Assembly: GCF_049800955.1 (NCBI RefSeq)
Contig: NZ_JBNAGA010000004.1
Span: 1-64,000, forward strand
Length of the DNA stretch: 64,000 nucleotides
From: JAKVBH01 sp049800955
GTDB lineage: Bacteria; Pseudomonadota; Alphaproteobacteria; Rhodobacterales; Rhodobacteraceae
Direction: 5' to 3'
This document shows positions 25,310 to 33,488 of the stretch, one piece after another. The notes beneath the pieces are model-generated. The model was given only the letters and a program-made list of their open reading frames with translations. It ran no database searches and was not told where the DNA came from. How positions within the stretch are numbered: position 1 is the stretch's first letter; each line of letters starts with the position of its first letter. The position numbers and the translations under genes are program-made.

Positions 25310-26092
25310 TCAGGCCGACACACAGGCAACGTCCCAGCCTTCCTCGCGCTCAAGGTCAATGATCCTTCGTATCATTCTGTCGCTGACCTGACCTTGGACA
25401 ACTGTACGGCCAATGACGAGGGCAGGCGTGCCAACAAAGGCAAAAACCTGCGCGAGAGCCGCGCTGTTTTCCAGCTCGCGCGCGACTTCGGGGCTCTCCA
25501 TGTCGGCGACCAATTGTTCGCCATCAACGCCCAGATCTTCAGAGAGGCGGGCGAGGTATTCCGGTGTGGCTTGAAATGGCGAGGTCATCAAACGTTCCTG
25601 GAATGCGACGTAGGCACCTTGACGCTTGGCGGCCAGGGCTGCCTTTGCTGCCAGATTAGAGCTGTCGCCCAGCAAAGGAAGCTCGTGCCATGCTATTGCA
25701 ACCTGATCTGGCATTTTACTTGTCATATCGGCGAAGCTCTTGGTTTGTACTCTGCAAAAAGGACAATAATAGTCAGAAAATGACGCCAAAGGGATACGTG
25801 CCCTGCTCATGTCGAGGTCTCCGTAGAGAGCGCCGCAAATATCTGCTGAGACTCGCTCGATAGCCGCAGCCTTCCGTGCTGCGACATCCACACTGTCCGG
25901 ACTGTCCAAGCCGACGAACGCGTCAAACGATCCGGATGTCTCACCGGCGATAAATCTCCGGAAGCCTTTCGGACGATCGAGTGCTTCAAGTTCAAGTTTT
26001 TCCGGCAGCAAAGAGGGCACGGTTCGAAGCGCTGCATAGCCCGCGATGATCGCACTGATCGTCAAGAGTGTTGATCGTTTCTTGGAATCCAT
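25310..26092 (-). CDS. DsbA-family thioredoxin-fold oxidoreductase (membrane-anchored)
   Basis: 260 residues from ATG 26092. An N-terminal hydrophobic segment (8-28) acts as signal or anchor. The DsbA fold has CPFC at 110-113 (FSDYYCPFCRVQTKSF) and the cis-Pro region VGTPALVIGRTVV. It is the first gene of the leftward DsbA-rhodanese-ScsB unit, and the ScsB-like protein may reduce it, as in the Scs copper-tolerance system. A tandem TACA element lies 64 bp upstream, shared with the divergent dsbB. Confidence 0.9.
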   Translation of the reverse strand: MDSKKRSTLLTISAIIAGYAALRTVPSLLPEKLELEALDRPKGFRRFIAGETSGSFDAFVGLDSPDSVDVAARKAAAIERVSADICGALYGDLDMSRARIPLASFSDYYCPFCRVQTKSFADMTSKMPDQVAIAWHELPLLGDSSNLAAKAALAAKRQGAYVAFQERLMTSPFQATPEYLARLSEDLGVDGEQLVADMESPEVARELENSAALAQVFAFVGTPALVIGRTVVQGQVSDRMIRRIIDLEREEGWDVACVSA

Positions 26093-26155
26093 CTGAGGCC
26101 TTGCGAAAGGGATCACGTGCGACGTCGTACCGCCCCGTCTTGGAGTAGGTCAACA

Positions 26156-26174
26156 TTACAAACCGATACATTTC
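26156..26174. promoter_or_regulatory. Tandem TTACAAA/GATACAT element between DsbA-like and dsbB genes
   Basis: TTACAAACCGATACATTTC has TACA at 26157-26160 and 26167-26170. It is a near-identical copy of the element at 19500 and lies between divergent thiol-redox genes, so one regulator may drive both. Confidence 0.55.
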
Positions 26175-26265
26175 TTCTCGTGAAAACACTGAGTTGGCGC
26201 GATACGGAAATACTCGAAGCTCGGGCGCGCCTACATTCTGCAAGACCCCGACAGGAAACAGAACA

Positions 26266-26778
26266 ATGTCGGTTACGGGAAAACACTTTGGGCTGTTAGC
26301 TGCGATCGGGTCAGCAACACTTCTCTTGTCGGCATTTGCTTTTCAATCGTTTGGCTATGCGCCGTGTGCGATGTGCATCTGGCAAAGGTATCCTCACGGC
26401 ATCGCTGTGGCAATTGGCGTACTGCTCCTGACAGGCGTGCCCACCCTACTCCTCTTGACGGCAGGTGCTGCTGCCGCGCTCACAACAGCAGGCATTGGTT
26501 TTTTTCATACAGGCGTAGAGCGAGGATGGTGGGAAGGACCGACGTCATGCACTGGTTCTGGTCTTGATATATCGAACTTGTCAGGCGCGGACCTGTTGCC
26601 AACCGCGGCATCGGGACCGTCAACCTTGGTGATGTGTGACGAAGTTGCGTGGGAGTTTTTGTCCCTTTCAATGGCCAGTTGGAACGCAATTTTTAGTCTT
26701 GCGATCGCAGTGCTTTGGGCCCTTGCCGCCTACAAACACCTTGTCGCTCGCTCTCGGATTGCCCAATCAAACCCTTGA
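26266..26778 (+). CDS. dsbB: DsbB-type disulfide-forming membrane protein
   Basis: 170 residues from ATG 26266, with an AGGAAA ribosome site. Four transmembrane helices hold the two periplasmic redox pairs: CAMC (34-37) in the first loop, and separate Cys in TSCTGSG and LVMCDE in the second. DsbB re-oxidises DsbA and passes electrons to quinone. It is divergent from the DsbA-like gene. A second DsbB lies at 40135-40557, again next to a DsbA. Confidence 0.92.
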   Translation: MSVTGKHFGLLAAIGSATLLLSAFAFQSFGYAPCAMCIWQRYPHGIAVAIGVLLLTGVPTLLLLTAGAAAALTTAGIGFFHTGVERGWWEGPTSCTGSGLDISNLSGADLLPTAASGPSTLVMCDEVAWEFLSLSMASWNAIFSLAIAVLWALAAYKHLVARSRIAQSNP

Positions 26779-26895
26779 TGACGAGATAGGTGCATCCAAG
26801 ACGGTCGAGGACAAATGACATGTGAAAAGTCAAATTCGGCTGTTTGATTAGCCCCGTTGCTCAAGAAAACTTGACCAGAAAACCGGGATGGATAC

Positions 26896-26926
26896 TTGAA
26901 CCTATAGTTGCTTGAGGTTGTATCAC
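26896..26926 (+). promoter_or_regulatory. MerR-type 19-bp-spacer promoter before L,D-transpeptidase 2
   Basis: TTGAAC and TATCAC are separated by 19 bp beginning CTATAGTTGCT. The sequence resembles the promoters at 28040, 41198 and 41794, sharing TTGAACCTA. A GATACAA half-site of the TACA family follows at 26930. Confidence 0.7.
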
Positions 26927-26989
26927 CACGATACAAACCTGATGACAAATGCCGCAAGACTGTTCGAATTAGAAGCCGGAGTACGATTA

Positions 26990-27631
26990 ATGCTGACACG
27001 ACGTCATTTCATTTCAACGAGCGCTGCATTGTTCTCGGCACCGTTGGCAAGCCCCGTGTTGGCAAAAAGCTGGCCGACAAATAGCGAGAAGGCCGCCTGG
27101 GATGCGCAAGTCACTCCAGTAGGGTACGATCCGGCGACGTCAAACCCATGGGGGCTGCAGTCTCGGTTTCTCCCGCAGCGGGTGGCTGCGAACGATGGGC
27201 TGATACCCGGGGACATCCACGTCGATGCGGTTGCGCGCTATCTCTATCACATCGAGGATGGCGGCACAGCGATGCGCTATGGTGTGGCGATTGCGAGGGG
27301 TAACCTTTACGAGCCGGGGACCTACACAATAAGGCGCAAGGTTGAATGGCCGCATTGGACGCCAACGGCCTCCATGATCGAGCGGAACCCCGAATACGCT
27401 CAATGGGCAGATGGGCAAGAACCGGGACCGAGGAATCCGCTTGGATCCCGTGCGCTTTACCTCTTTGTTGGCAATCGAGACACCTATCTGAGAATACATG
27501 GATCGCCTCAGGCGCGATCTATCGGTGGTCGGGCCAGTTCAGGCTGCGTCCGTATGGTGATGGCGCATATCAACGATCTCTATCCGAATGTTCAGATCGG
27601 CTCGACGGCATACCTTTACGCTGCCGAATGA
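26990..27631 (+). CDS. L,D-transpeptidase (YkuD domain), copy 2
   Basis: 213 residues from ATG 26990, chosen for the GGAG ribosome site and the twin-arginine leader MLTRRHFISTSAALF; in-frame starts further up fall in or beside the promoter. The catalytic motif has H170 (RIHGSPQARSIGG) and nucleophile C186 (RASSGCVRM). It acts in the periplasm on peptidoglycan. It has its own MerR-type metal-responsive promoter, 64 bp upstream, which is unusual for a cell-wall enzyme and supports a role in metal tolerance. Confidence 0.92.
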   Translation: MLTRRHFISTSAALFSAPLASPVLAKSWPTNSEKAAWDAQVTPVGYDPATSNPWGLQSRFLPQRVAANDGLIPGDIHVDAVARYLYHIEDGGTAMRYGVAIARGNLYEPGTYTIRRKVEWPHWTPTASMIERNPEYAQWADGQEPGPRNPLGSRALYLFVGNRDTYLRIHGSPQARSIGGRASSGCVRMVMAHINDLYPNVQIGSTAYLYAAE

Positions 27632-27650
27632 CCTCTTCCGCAAGGAACAG

Positions 27651-27917
27651 TCAGGCTTCTTTGGCCACGCAGATCGGGTTACCATTCGCTGTGCGCAAAG
27701 GTAAGAGCGTGGTTTCGACTGGCCCGTTGTGTTCGTACCAGTAGCAACCGTCTTCTGGGCGAAGGCGGGCTGTAGCCAGATTCTGACCTGGCCCGGCCAA
27801 TTCCACAACGGCCTCCGGAGCGTTGCCGATATTCGATGACCCGTTTGGAGGCGTCGTGGTTGAACACGCGCTCAATAAAATAGCGCCTACCAATAGTGTT
27901 CCTGATCCAATTCGCAC
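27651..27917 (-). CDS. Small lipoprotein of unknown function
   Basis: 88 residues from GTG 27917. The start gives a standard lipoprotein leader, VRIGSGTLLVGAILLSAC, with the lipobox Cys at 18. The mature part is Thr/Pro-rich, then contains DGCYWYEHNGPVETTLLPLRTANGNPIC, a compact domain with two Cys that I cannot name. It is convergent with L,D-transpeptidase 2 and divergent from the ZntA gene. Probably anchored in the outer membrane. Confidence 0.7.
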   Translation of the reverse strand: MRIGSGTLLVGAILLSACSTTTPPNGSSNIGNAPEAVVELAGPGQNLATARLRPEDGCYWYEHNGPVETTLLPLRTANGNPICVAKEA

Positions 27918-28039
27918 GACAACCCCCTGCCAGTTCACACAATTTGCATTTCTACGGATATCAATCGCATTCTCTGCGCCATGTTGCAACGACCTCAGTT
28001 GTGCCGTTTGGAAATCTACAACGACATTGGAGTTAGGCC

Positions 28040-28070
28040 TTGAACCTAAAGCCACTGGAGACATTAGAGT
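28040..28070 (+). promoter_or_regulatory. MerR-type promoter of the ZntA-like ATPase
   Basis: TTGAAC (-35) and TAGAGT (-10) are separated by 19 bp (CTAAAGCCACTGGAGACAT). The left half agrees with the promoters at 26896, 41198 and 41794, suggesting one shared divalent-metal MerR regulator, most likely the one at 41334. The ATPase start lies 30 bp downstream. Confidence 0.75.
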
Positions 28071-28100
28071 CGTTTCAACATATGATTCTGGAGAGAACAA

Positions 28101-30467
28101 ATGGCGGCAAATTCCGAGACCGAGCAACACGACGTCTCTCACGCACATGACCATTCAACGCATGGGTCTGGTGAGGCAACCTGCTGCGGTGGCGGCGCGG
28201 GATCTGCGGGCGCAATCCCTTCAACGCTGCCCGAGCATGGCCGAAGCTTTCAGGTGAGTGGCCTCGACTGCGCCGAAGAGGTCTCCATCCTCTCCAAAGT
28301 CGTCGGTCCGAAACTCGGCGGGGCAGAGCACTTGGCTTTTGATGTGATCAACGGTCGGATGACCGTGCTGGAAAGCGCCGCACAGATTTCGGACAGCCAG
28401 ATCTTGGACTTGGTTGCCAGCACGGGGATGACGGCCCGTGCGTGGGACGCGGACAATGCCAGCGCCGATCAGGCGGCGCATCTCGCCAAGCAGAAATGGT
28501 TCACGCTTCTGAGTGGCGGGTTTTGGGCCGCAGGGTTCGGGTATCATATCGTGGAAACTGGCTTGGGCGGCGCACTCGGTCTGTTCTCGGGACATGGCGA
28601 GGCTGCAATGCCGGTTGCCGAGGTCGCGCTTTTCGGGTTGGCAATTCTTTGCGGTGTTTGGTTGGTCGCACCGAAAGCATGGTCGTCTGCGCGTCGAATG
28701 TCTCCCGACATGAACCTGCTGATGGTTGTGGCCGTGGCAGGTGCCATCGCGCTTGGGGAATATTTTGAGGCCGCGACTGTCGCGTTTTTCTTCTCTTTGT
28801 CTCTCTATCTGGAAAGCTGGAGTGTCGGGAGGGCCCGAAACGCGGTCTCAGCGCTCTTGGATCTCGCACCGCCAAAAGCACGTGTCCTCTACGACGACGG
28901 ATCCGAGGCAGACGTTCCGGCTTCCGCAGTCGCCGTTGGGGCGCATTTCATTGTCAGGGGTGGCGATCGCATCCCACTTGATGGTGAGGTATTGGACGGG
29001 GCAGGGGCGGTTGATCAGGCTCCGATCACAGGCGAAAGCGCGCTTGTCCCGAAGGAGGCCGGGGATGAGGTTTACGCAGGAACCATCAATGGTGAGGGAA
29101 CGCTCACGGTCCGCGCGACGAAAGCGGCGACTGACACGGTGCTGTCGAAAATCATCCGCATGGTCAGCGACGCGCACTCCAAACGCGCTGAGGTCGAGCA
29201 ATGGGTCGCAAAATTTGCTCGGATCTATACGCCGATCGTGATGGCACTTGCCGTCGCAATCGCCGTCCTGCCTCCGCTTCTTTTGGGCGGTGAATGGAAC
29301 TACTGGTTCTACAACGCACTGGTCTTGCTGGTCATCGCCTGTCCGTGTGCGCTGGTCATCTCGACGCCAGTGTCCATTGTCGCCGCCCTCGCGGCTTCCG
29401 CGCGCGCTGGAGTGCTGATTAAAGGCGGCGCCTATGTTGAAGCGCCCGGCCGCACCACGGCCCTCGCCTTGGACAAGACCGGCACGATCACCATGGGCGA
29501 GCCGGAGGTGGCCGCAGTGTATTCTTTGGGGGATGTGTCCGAAGCCGATCTCCTCACCATCGCTGGGGCTTTGGAGGCCCGGTCGTCGCATCCCCTCGCG
29601 CGCGCCATTCTCGGCAAAGCCGAGCAGGACGGGATTTCGGTCAAGGCCGCCGAAGACACCCGCACGGTTCCGGGTCGTGGGCTGGAAGGACGCATGGACG
29701 GGCGGAGTGTCTGGCTCGGCTCGGATCGCTTCGCGGTCGAAAAGGGCTTTGGCGACACCATTCCATCTGATCTGCGGAACCGGATCGAGGAAGCGGGCAG
29801 CACGCTTGTAGCGGTAGGCAATGAGAACGGTGTGACAGGGCTTCTGGAATTGCGCGACCGCATTCGCCCCGATGCCAAAGGTATTGTCGCACAGCTGCAC
29901 GCGCAGGGCGTCACAAAGATCATCATGCTGACCGGTGACAACGAGCGCACAGCCCGTGCCGTGGCCGACGAGGTTGGCATTGATGAGGTACGGGCCGAGC
30001 TTTTGCCCGAAGACAAGGTGACGGCTATTGAGGAGTTGGTCGCAGAGCATGACATGGTCGCGATGATCGGGGACGGGGTCAATGATGCGCCTGCCATGGC
30101 GCGGGCGCATTACGGGATTGCCATGGGCGCTGTCGGCTCGGATGCGGCCATAGAAACTGCTGATATCGCTTTGATGACCGATGACATTGGCAAAGTTCCC
30201 TGGCTGATCGGTCACTCGCGCCGCACGATGTCGATCATTCGGCAGAACATCGGCATTTCTCTCGCCACCAAAGCCGTTTTTGTGGGGCTGACGGCCTTTG
30301 GCATGGCGACGATGTGGGGGGCAATTGCCGCAGATGTTGGCGTGTCACTGCTGGTGGTCGCAAATGCGCTCAGACTTTTGAACGGACACCGTGCGGAGTC
30401 TCCACCCCAAGGCGGTGACCGCGTCGGTGACAGATTGGCCGAAGGTGCTTTGGCGCACGGCCATTGA
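28101..30467 (+). CDS. zntA: Zn/Cd/Pb-type P1B ATPase (ZntA/CadA-like)
   Basis: 788 residues. The His-rich N-terminus contains a CCGGG cluster, and an HMA-like domain carries GLDCAEE, typical of ZntA. Membrane helices follow with the CPC ion site at 414-416 (IACPCALVISTPVS), DKTGT at 458-462 and GDGVNDAPAMARA. The CPC context and short C-terminus point to divalent export (Zn, Cd, Pb) rather than Cu(I). It has its own MerR-type promoter and is followed 63 bp later by an L,D-transpeptidase lipoprotein. Confidence 0.96.
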   Translation: MAANSETEQHDVSHAHDHSTHGSGEATCCGGGAGSAGAIPSTLPEHGRSFQVSGLDCAEEVSILSKVVGPKLGGAEHLAFDVINGRMTVLESAAQISDSQILDLVASTGMTARAWDADNASADQAAHLAKQKWFTLLSGGFWAAGFGYHIVETGLGGALGLFSGHGEAAMPVAEVALFGLAILCGVWLVAPKAWSSARRMSPDMNLLMVVAVAGAIALGEYFEAATVAFFFSLSLYLESWSVGRARNAVSALLDLAPPKARVLYDDGSEADVPASAVAVGAHFIVRGGDRIPLDGEVLDGAGAVDQAPITGESALVPKEAGDEVYAGTINGEGTLTVRATKAATDTVLSKIIRMVSDAHSKRAEVEQWVAKFARIYTPIVMALAVAIAVLPPLLLGGEWNYWFYNALVLLVIACPCALVISTPVSIVAALAASARAGVLIKGGAYVEAPGRTTALALDKTGTITMGEPEVAAVYSLGDVSEADLLTIAGALEARSSHPLARAILGKAEQDGISVKAAEDTRTVPGRGLEGRMDGRSVWLGSDRFAVEKGFGDTIPSDLRNRIEEAGSTLVAVGNENGVTGLLELRDRIRPDAKGIVAQLHAQGVTKIIMLTGDNERTARAVADEVGIDEVRAELLPEDKVTAIEELVAEHDMVAMIGDGVNDAPAMARAHYGIAMGAVGSDAAIETADIALMTDDIGKVPWLIGHSRRTMSIIRQNIGISLATKAVFVGLTAFGMATMWGAIAADVGVSLLVVANALRLLNGHRAESPPQGGDRVGDRLAEGALAHGH

Positions 30468-30530
30468 ATGGGCTGGCACGCCACGTTAGTGTCAAATTCG
30501 GAAGAGACCTCACGAAAGAGGCATAGAGCA

Positions 30531-31040
30531 GTGAATTTTCGAGTTTCACGTCGCACGATCCTCCTGGGAGCGCTGGCGACCTTTCTTTCTGGATGTGCGA
30601 ACAAGTTCCGCACTTACAGGGGGCCGGAGGTGACCCGGCTGAGGGTCTATAAGAGTCAGCGCATGATTGTCCTCGATGGGACAGAAGGTGTTTTGCGCAC
30701 GTTTCCCATGGGCCTTGGCTTCGCACCCGAAGGTCACAAGCAGTTTGAAGGGGACGGTCGCACGCCAGAAGGCTCTTATGTGATTGACAGGCGAAATCCT
30801 GACAGCCTGTTTCATCTTTCCATTGGGATCTCGTACCCGAACGAGGCGGACATCGCATTTGCGAAGGCGCAGGGGCGTTCGCCCGGCGGAGATATCTTCA
30901 TTCACGGTGGCCCACGCCCTGATGTTGATCCCAAGGATAAGCGGGATTGGACGGCAGGGTGCATCTCGGTCACGGACCGAGAGATCGAAGACATCTACGC
31001 CATGGTCAGTGACGGTACACCCATCGAGATTTATGCTTAA
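30531..31040 (+). CDS. L,D-transpeptidase lipoprotein (YkuD domain), copy 3
   Basis: 169 residues from GTG 30531, chosen for the AAAGAGG ribosome site and because it gives a lipoprotein leader (SRRTILLGALATFLSGC, lipid Cys at 22). The YkuD domain has H125 (FIHGGPRP) and nucleophile C144 (WTAGCISVTD). It is closer to the small single-domain ErfK group than the other two copies. It directly follows the ZntA-like gene and is probably co-transcribed, so it too would be metal-induced. Confidence 0.9.
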   Translation: MNFRVSRRTILLGALATFLSGCANKFRTYRGPEVTRLRVYKSQRMIVLDGTEGVLRTFPMGLGFAPEGHKQFEGDGRTPEGSYVIDRRNPDSLFHLSIGISYPNEADIAFAKAQGRSPGGDIFIHGGPRPDVDPKDKRDWTAGCISVTDREIEDIYAMVSDGTPIEIYA

Positions 31041-31075
31041 GACGAAGGCCTCGGATGGGTCTTCGCTGGGTGGGT

Positions 31076-31834
31076 TTACGCAAACCGCCGTCTAAGCGCC
31101 ACGTTGATTGCCTCGATGGTGATTACCATGGCGATCACGGCCAGAGTCACGCTTGCCGCTTTGTCGTACTGAAACGACCGCACATAGGTTTGGATGTAGA
31201 ACCCAATTCCTCCAGCACCTACGATGCCCAGGATAAGCGACTCCCGCAGGTTCAATTCGAACCGGAAAATTGTGTCTCGCGCGACGACGGGTGCCATCTG
31301 CGGCCAGATTGCGTGCCTGAGCCGCGCTAGCGGTCCCGCGCCAGCGCTTTCCAGTGCGGCAATCGGTGCGCGGGATACGCTGTCGATAGCTTCGGCATAG
31401 AACTTTGCGAGCATGCCGGTCGCGTGAATGGCAACCGCGATGATGCCAGGCAGAGGGCCAAGCCCGACCGCGCCGACCATGAGCATAGCGACGAGGATCA
31501 GCGGGACCGCGCGAATGAGGGCAAGCAAGGTGCGGACGGGACGAAAGACCGCCGGGGACACCATTGTTTCGGACGCGAGTATCCCGAGCGGTACGGAGAG
31601 AAACACCGCGCCCAAGGACCCCAGGATCGCGATGCGCAATGTTTCTGCGCTGCCTTTCATGATTTCATTCATGACAGTTGGATCGGGGGGCACCATGCGG
31701 CCGAGGAAGTCGGCAATCCGAGGACCTGCTGACAAGAGACGCGACAGTTCGACGTCGGTCGTCAAAAGGGACCAAAGAATTGCGCCAGCGATGAGAAGCC
31801 CGGCGGCGAAACTGCCTAACCCGCGCGACCTCAT
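31076..31834 (-). CDS. PhnE-like ABC transporter permease
   Basis: 252 residues, about six transmembrane helices and the permease loop motif EAIDSVSRAPIAALESAGAGPLARLRHAIWPQ that contacts the ATPase. It belongs to the phosphonate/phosphite permease branch by similarity. It is the last gene of a four-gene unit (peroxidase, PhnD-like, PhnC-like, PhnE-like) in which every junction is an ATGA overlap. No C-P lyase, PtxD or phosphonatase gene is present, and the unit faces an MntR regulator, so the cargo may be a metal or metal complex. That is inference. Confidence 0.88.
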   Translation of the reverse strand: MRSRGLGSFAAGLLIAGAILWSLLTTDVELSRLLSAGPRIADFLGRMVPPDPTVMNEIMKGSAETLRIAILGSLGAVFLSVPLGILASETMVSPAVFRPVRTLLALIRAVPLILVAMLMVGAVGLGPLPGIIAVAIHATGMLAKFYAEAIDSVSRAPIAALESAGAGPLARLRHAIWPQMAPVVARDTIFRFELNLRESLILGIVGAGGIGFYIQTYVRSFQYDKAASVTLAVIAMVITIEAINVALRRRFA

Positions 31835-32616
31835 CAGCTGACCGCCCTGAGGCCGGTACCGGGAGGGATCCCAGCCTCGCGATAAAGCTCGACCGTTGCG
31901 GCTTCACTCAGGTCATCAACAGCCACCTCAAAGGCAATCTGCCCGTCCCGCATGCCAACAATACGATCGGCAAAGCGCCGGGCGAGATCAGGCTGGTGCG
32001 AGGAGAATATCACGGTCGCGCCCCGAGCGCGCGCTGCCCCGGTCAGCAGTGTCAGGATCTCTGTCGCACGTGCAGGGTCGAGGTTGCTGACCGGTTCGTC
32101 AGCGAGGATCAGCCGAGGTTCCTGCGAAAGACAGCGCGCTATTGCAACCCGTTGCCGCTGCCCCCCGCTGAGACTGTCGACTCGACGCTCTGCCAGATCC
32201 GCGAGGCCGCAATCCGCAAGTGCGGCCCGCGCAAGATTTAAGTCTCGAGAGGTGGGTCTCCAAAGGACCGCGCGCAATGGAGACATGCGGCCAAGACGGC
32301 CATTCAGCACGTTGCGCAGCACCGAAGAGCGCTCGACCAAGGCAAATTCCTGGAATACAAAGCCGGTGTCGGGCCGTCGGGCGCGTGCGGGCGGATGATC
32401 GGGGTCAAGGGATGCCCCCAGAACTGAAGCGCGACCGCGCCAGCCACGAAGTCGCCCATCGAGCAGTGTCAGCAATGTGGTCTTGCCCGCACCGGACGGA
32501 CCCAGCAAAGCAATACTCTGGCCTGCAGGCGCGGCAAGAGAGACATGCTCCAAAGCACGAAAGTCTGAACCCGGATGCGTGTAGCTGAGATCGTCAATTT
32601 GAATGGCTGACTTCAT
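31834..32616 (-). CDS. PhnC-like ABC transporter ATPase
   Basis: 260 residues. Walker A GPSGAGKTT at 39-47, Q loop FVFQEFALV, signature LSGGQRQRVAIARCL, Walker B LILADEP and switch His (SSHQPDLA) are all intact. It resembles PhnC. The gene overlaps its neighbours by 4 bp on both sides. It would energise the PhnE-like permease. Confidence 0.92.
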   Translation of the reverse strand: MKSAIQIDDLSYTHPGSDFRALEHVSLAAPAGQSIALLGPSGAGKTTLLTLLDGRLRGWRGRASVLGASLDPDHPPARARRPDTGFVFQEFALVERSSVLRNVLNGRLGRMSPLRAVLWRPTSRDLNLARAALADCGLADLAERRVDSLSGGQRQRVAIARCLSQEPRLILADEPVSNLDPARATEILTLLTGAARARGATVIFSSHQPDLARRFADRIVGMRDGQIAFEVAVDDLSEAATVELYREAGIPPGTGLRAVS

Positions 32617-33488
32617 CCCAGCAACCCGTATCGCCGCGCCATGGCGCGCACCCCTTCATAGTTGGCCGTATCCGCCCTGACATATCCATCGGGTCCATAG
32701 AGATAGCGGAGAAGGTTGCGGTTTTCCGAAGCGTTCAGCCGCAACATGGTGTCGACAAATCGCGCCTGAAGCCCTGCATCAAGTCCAGGCCGCGCGATAA
32801 CCACATGGCTGGGGATCGCATCGCTCTCCGCAATCCAGGTCACCTGGGCTTGTTGTTCGGGGCTGAGAAGTAGATCGGCGTACTGGCTCGCTCCTGCGGC
32901 GTCGACGAGGCCCTCGGCCATCGCCTGCATGGCCTGCTGATAGCCACCTGCAAAAAACACGCGACCAAAGAACGCGTCTGCGTCTCTTGGTGCAGCGAAC
33001 AAGCCTGCGTCCACAAATTCGGCGAGCGGATACAGGTAGCCCGATTCTGAAATGGGATCGGCGAACGCGATGTCCTTGTTCCGCAAATCCGCTAGCGTCT
33101 CGATCCCGCTGTCTCGGCGCACGAAGATTCGACCTGTGTAGCTCGGTTGGTCACGGTAAACCTCGGACAGGAGCGGTATTGCACCGATCTCGGCCTCTGC
33201 CAGCACGAAGGGCAGGGCACCCATGAACGAGATATCTGCGTCTCCATTGCGAAGCGCCTCGACGGCAGCAGCGTGATCAATCGTGACAAACCCCTCGACG
33301 GGAGCGCCGATTTGTTCGGCAAGCCAGTTGGTGATTGCCGCAATATCGCCAAGCAACTTGTCAGGATTTTCTTGCGGAATGAAGGCGAGGCGTAGGCTCG
33401 TCTCTTGCCCCGCAAGAGGTGTTCCCAGAGACAATGCACCGGCGACGGACAGGGCCAGCAATGATCTGCGATTCAAACGGACCTGCAT
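32613..33488 (-). CDS. PhnD-like periplasmic substrate-binding protein
   Basis: 291 residues with a signal peptide (RRSLLALSVAGALSLGTPLAG). The PhnD/SsuA/TauA-like fold shows FIPQENPDKLLGDI, ALRNGDADISFMGALPFVLA and the second-lobe GGYQQAMQAMAEGLVDA. True phosphonate binders are similar, but this subgroup cannot be tied to a substrate by reading. It overlaps the upstream peroxidase gene, which suggests a shared task in the periplasm. Confidence 0.9.
   Translation of the reverse strand: MQVRLNRRSLLALSVAGALSLGTPLAGQETSLRLAFIPQENPDKLLGDIAAITNWLAEQIGAPVEGFVTIDHAAAVEALRNGDADISFMGALPFVLAEAEIGAIPLLSEVYRDQPSYTGRIFVRRDSGIETLADLRNKDIAFADPISESGYLYPLAEFVDAGLFAAPRDADAFFGRVFFAGGYQQAMQAMAEGLVDAAGASQYADLLLSPEQQAQVTWIAESDAIPSHVVIARPGLDAGLQARFVDTMLRLNASENRNLLRYLYGPDGYVRADTANYEGVRAMARRYGLLG

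Noticed and set aside
28848..30215. 455-residue minus-strand frame opposite the ZntA-like gene
   Set aside because: Antisense to a clear P-type ATPase, with no recognisable domain.
31076..33488. Phosphonate utilisation operon
   Set aside because: Transport genes resemble PhnCDE, but no C-P lyase, phosphonatase or PtxD gene is nearby and control is by an MntR-type protein.
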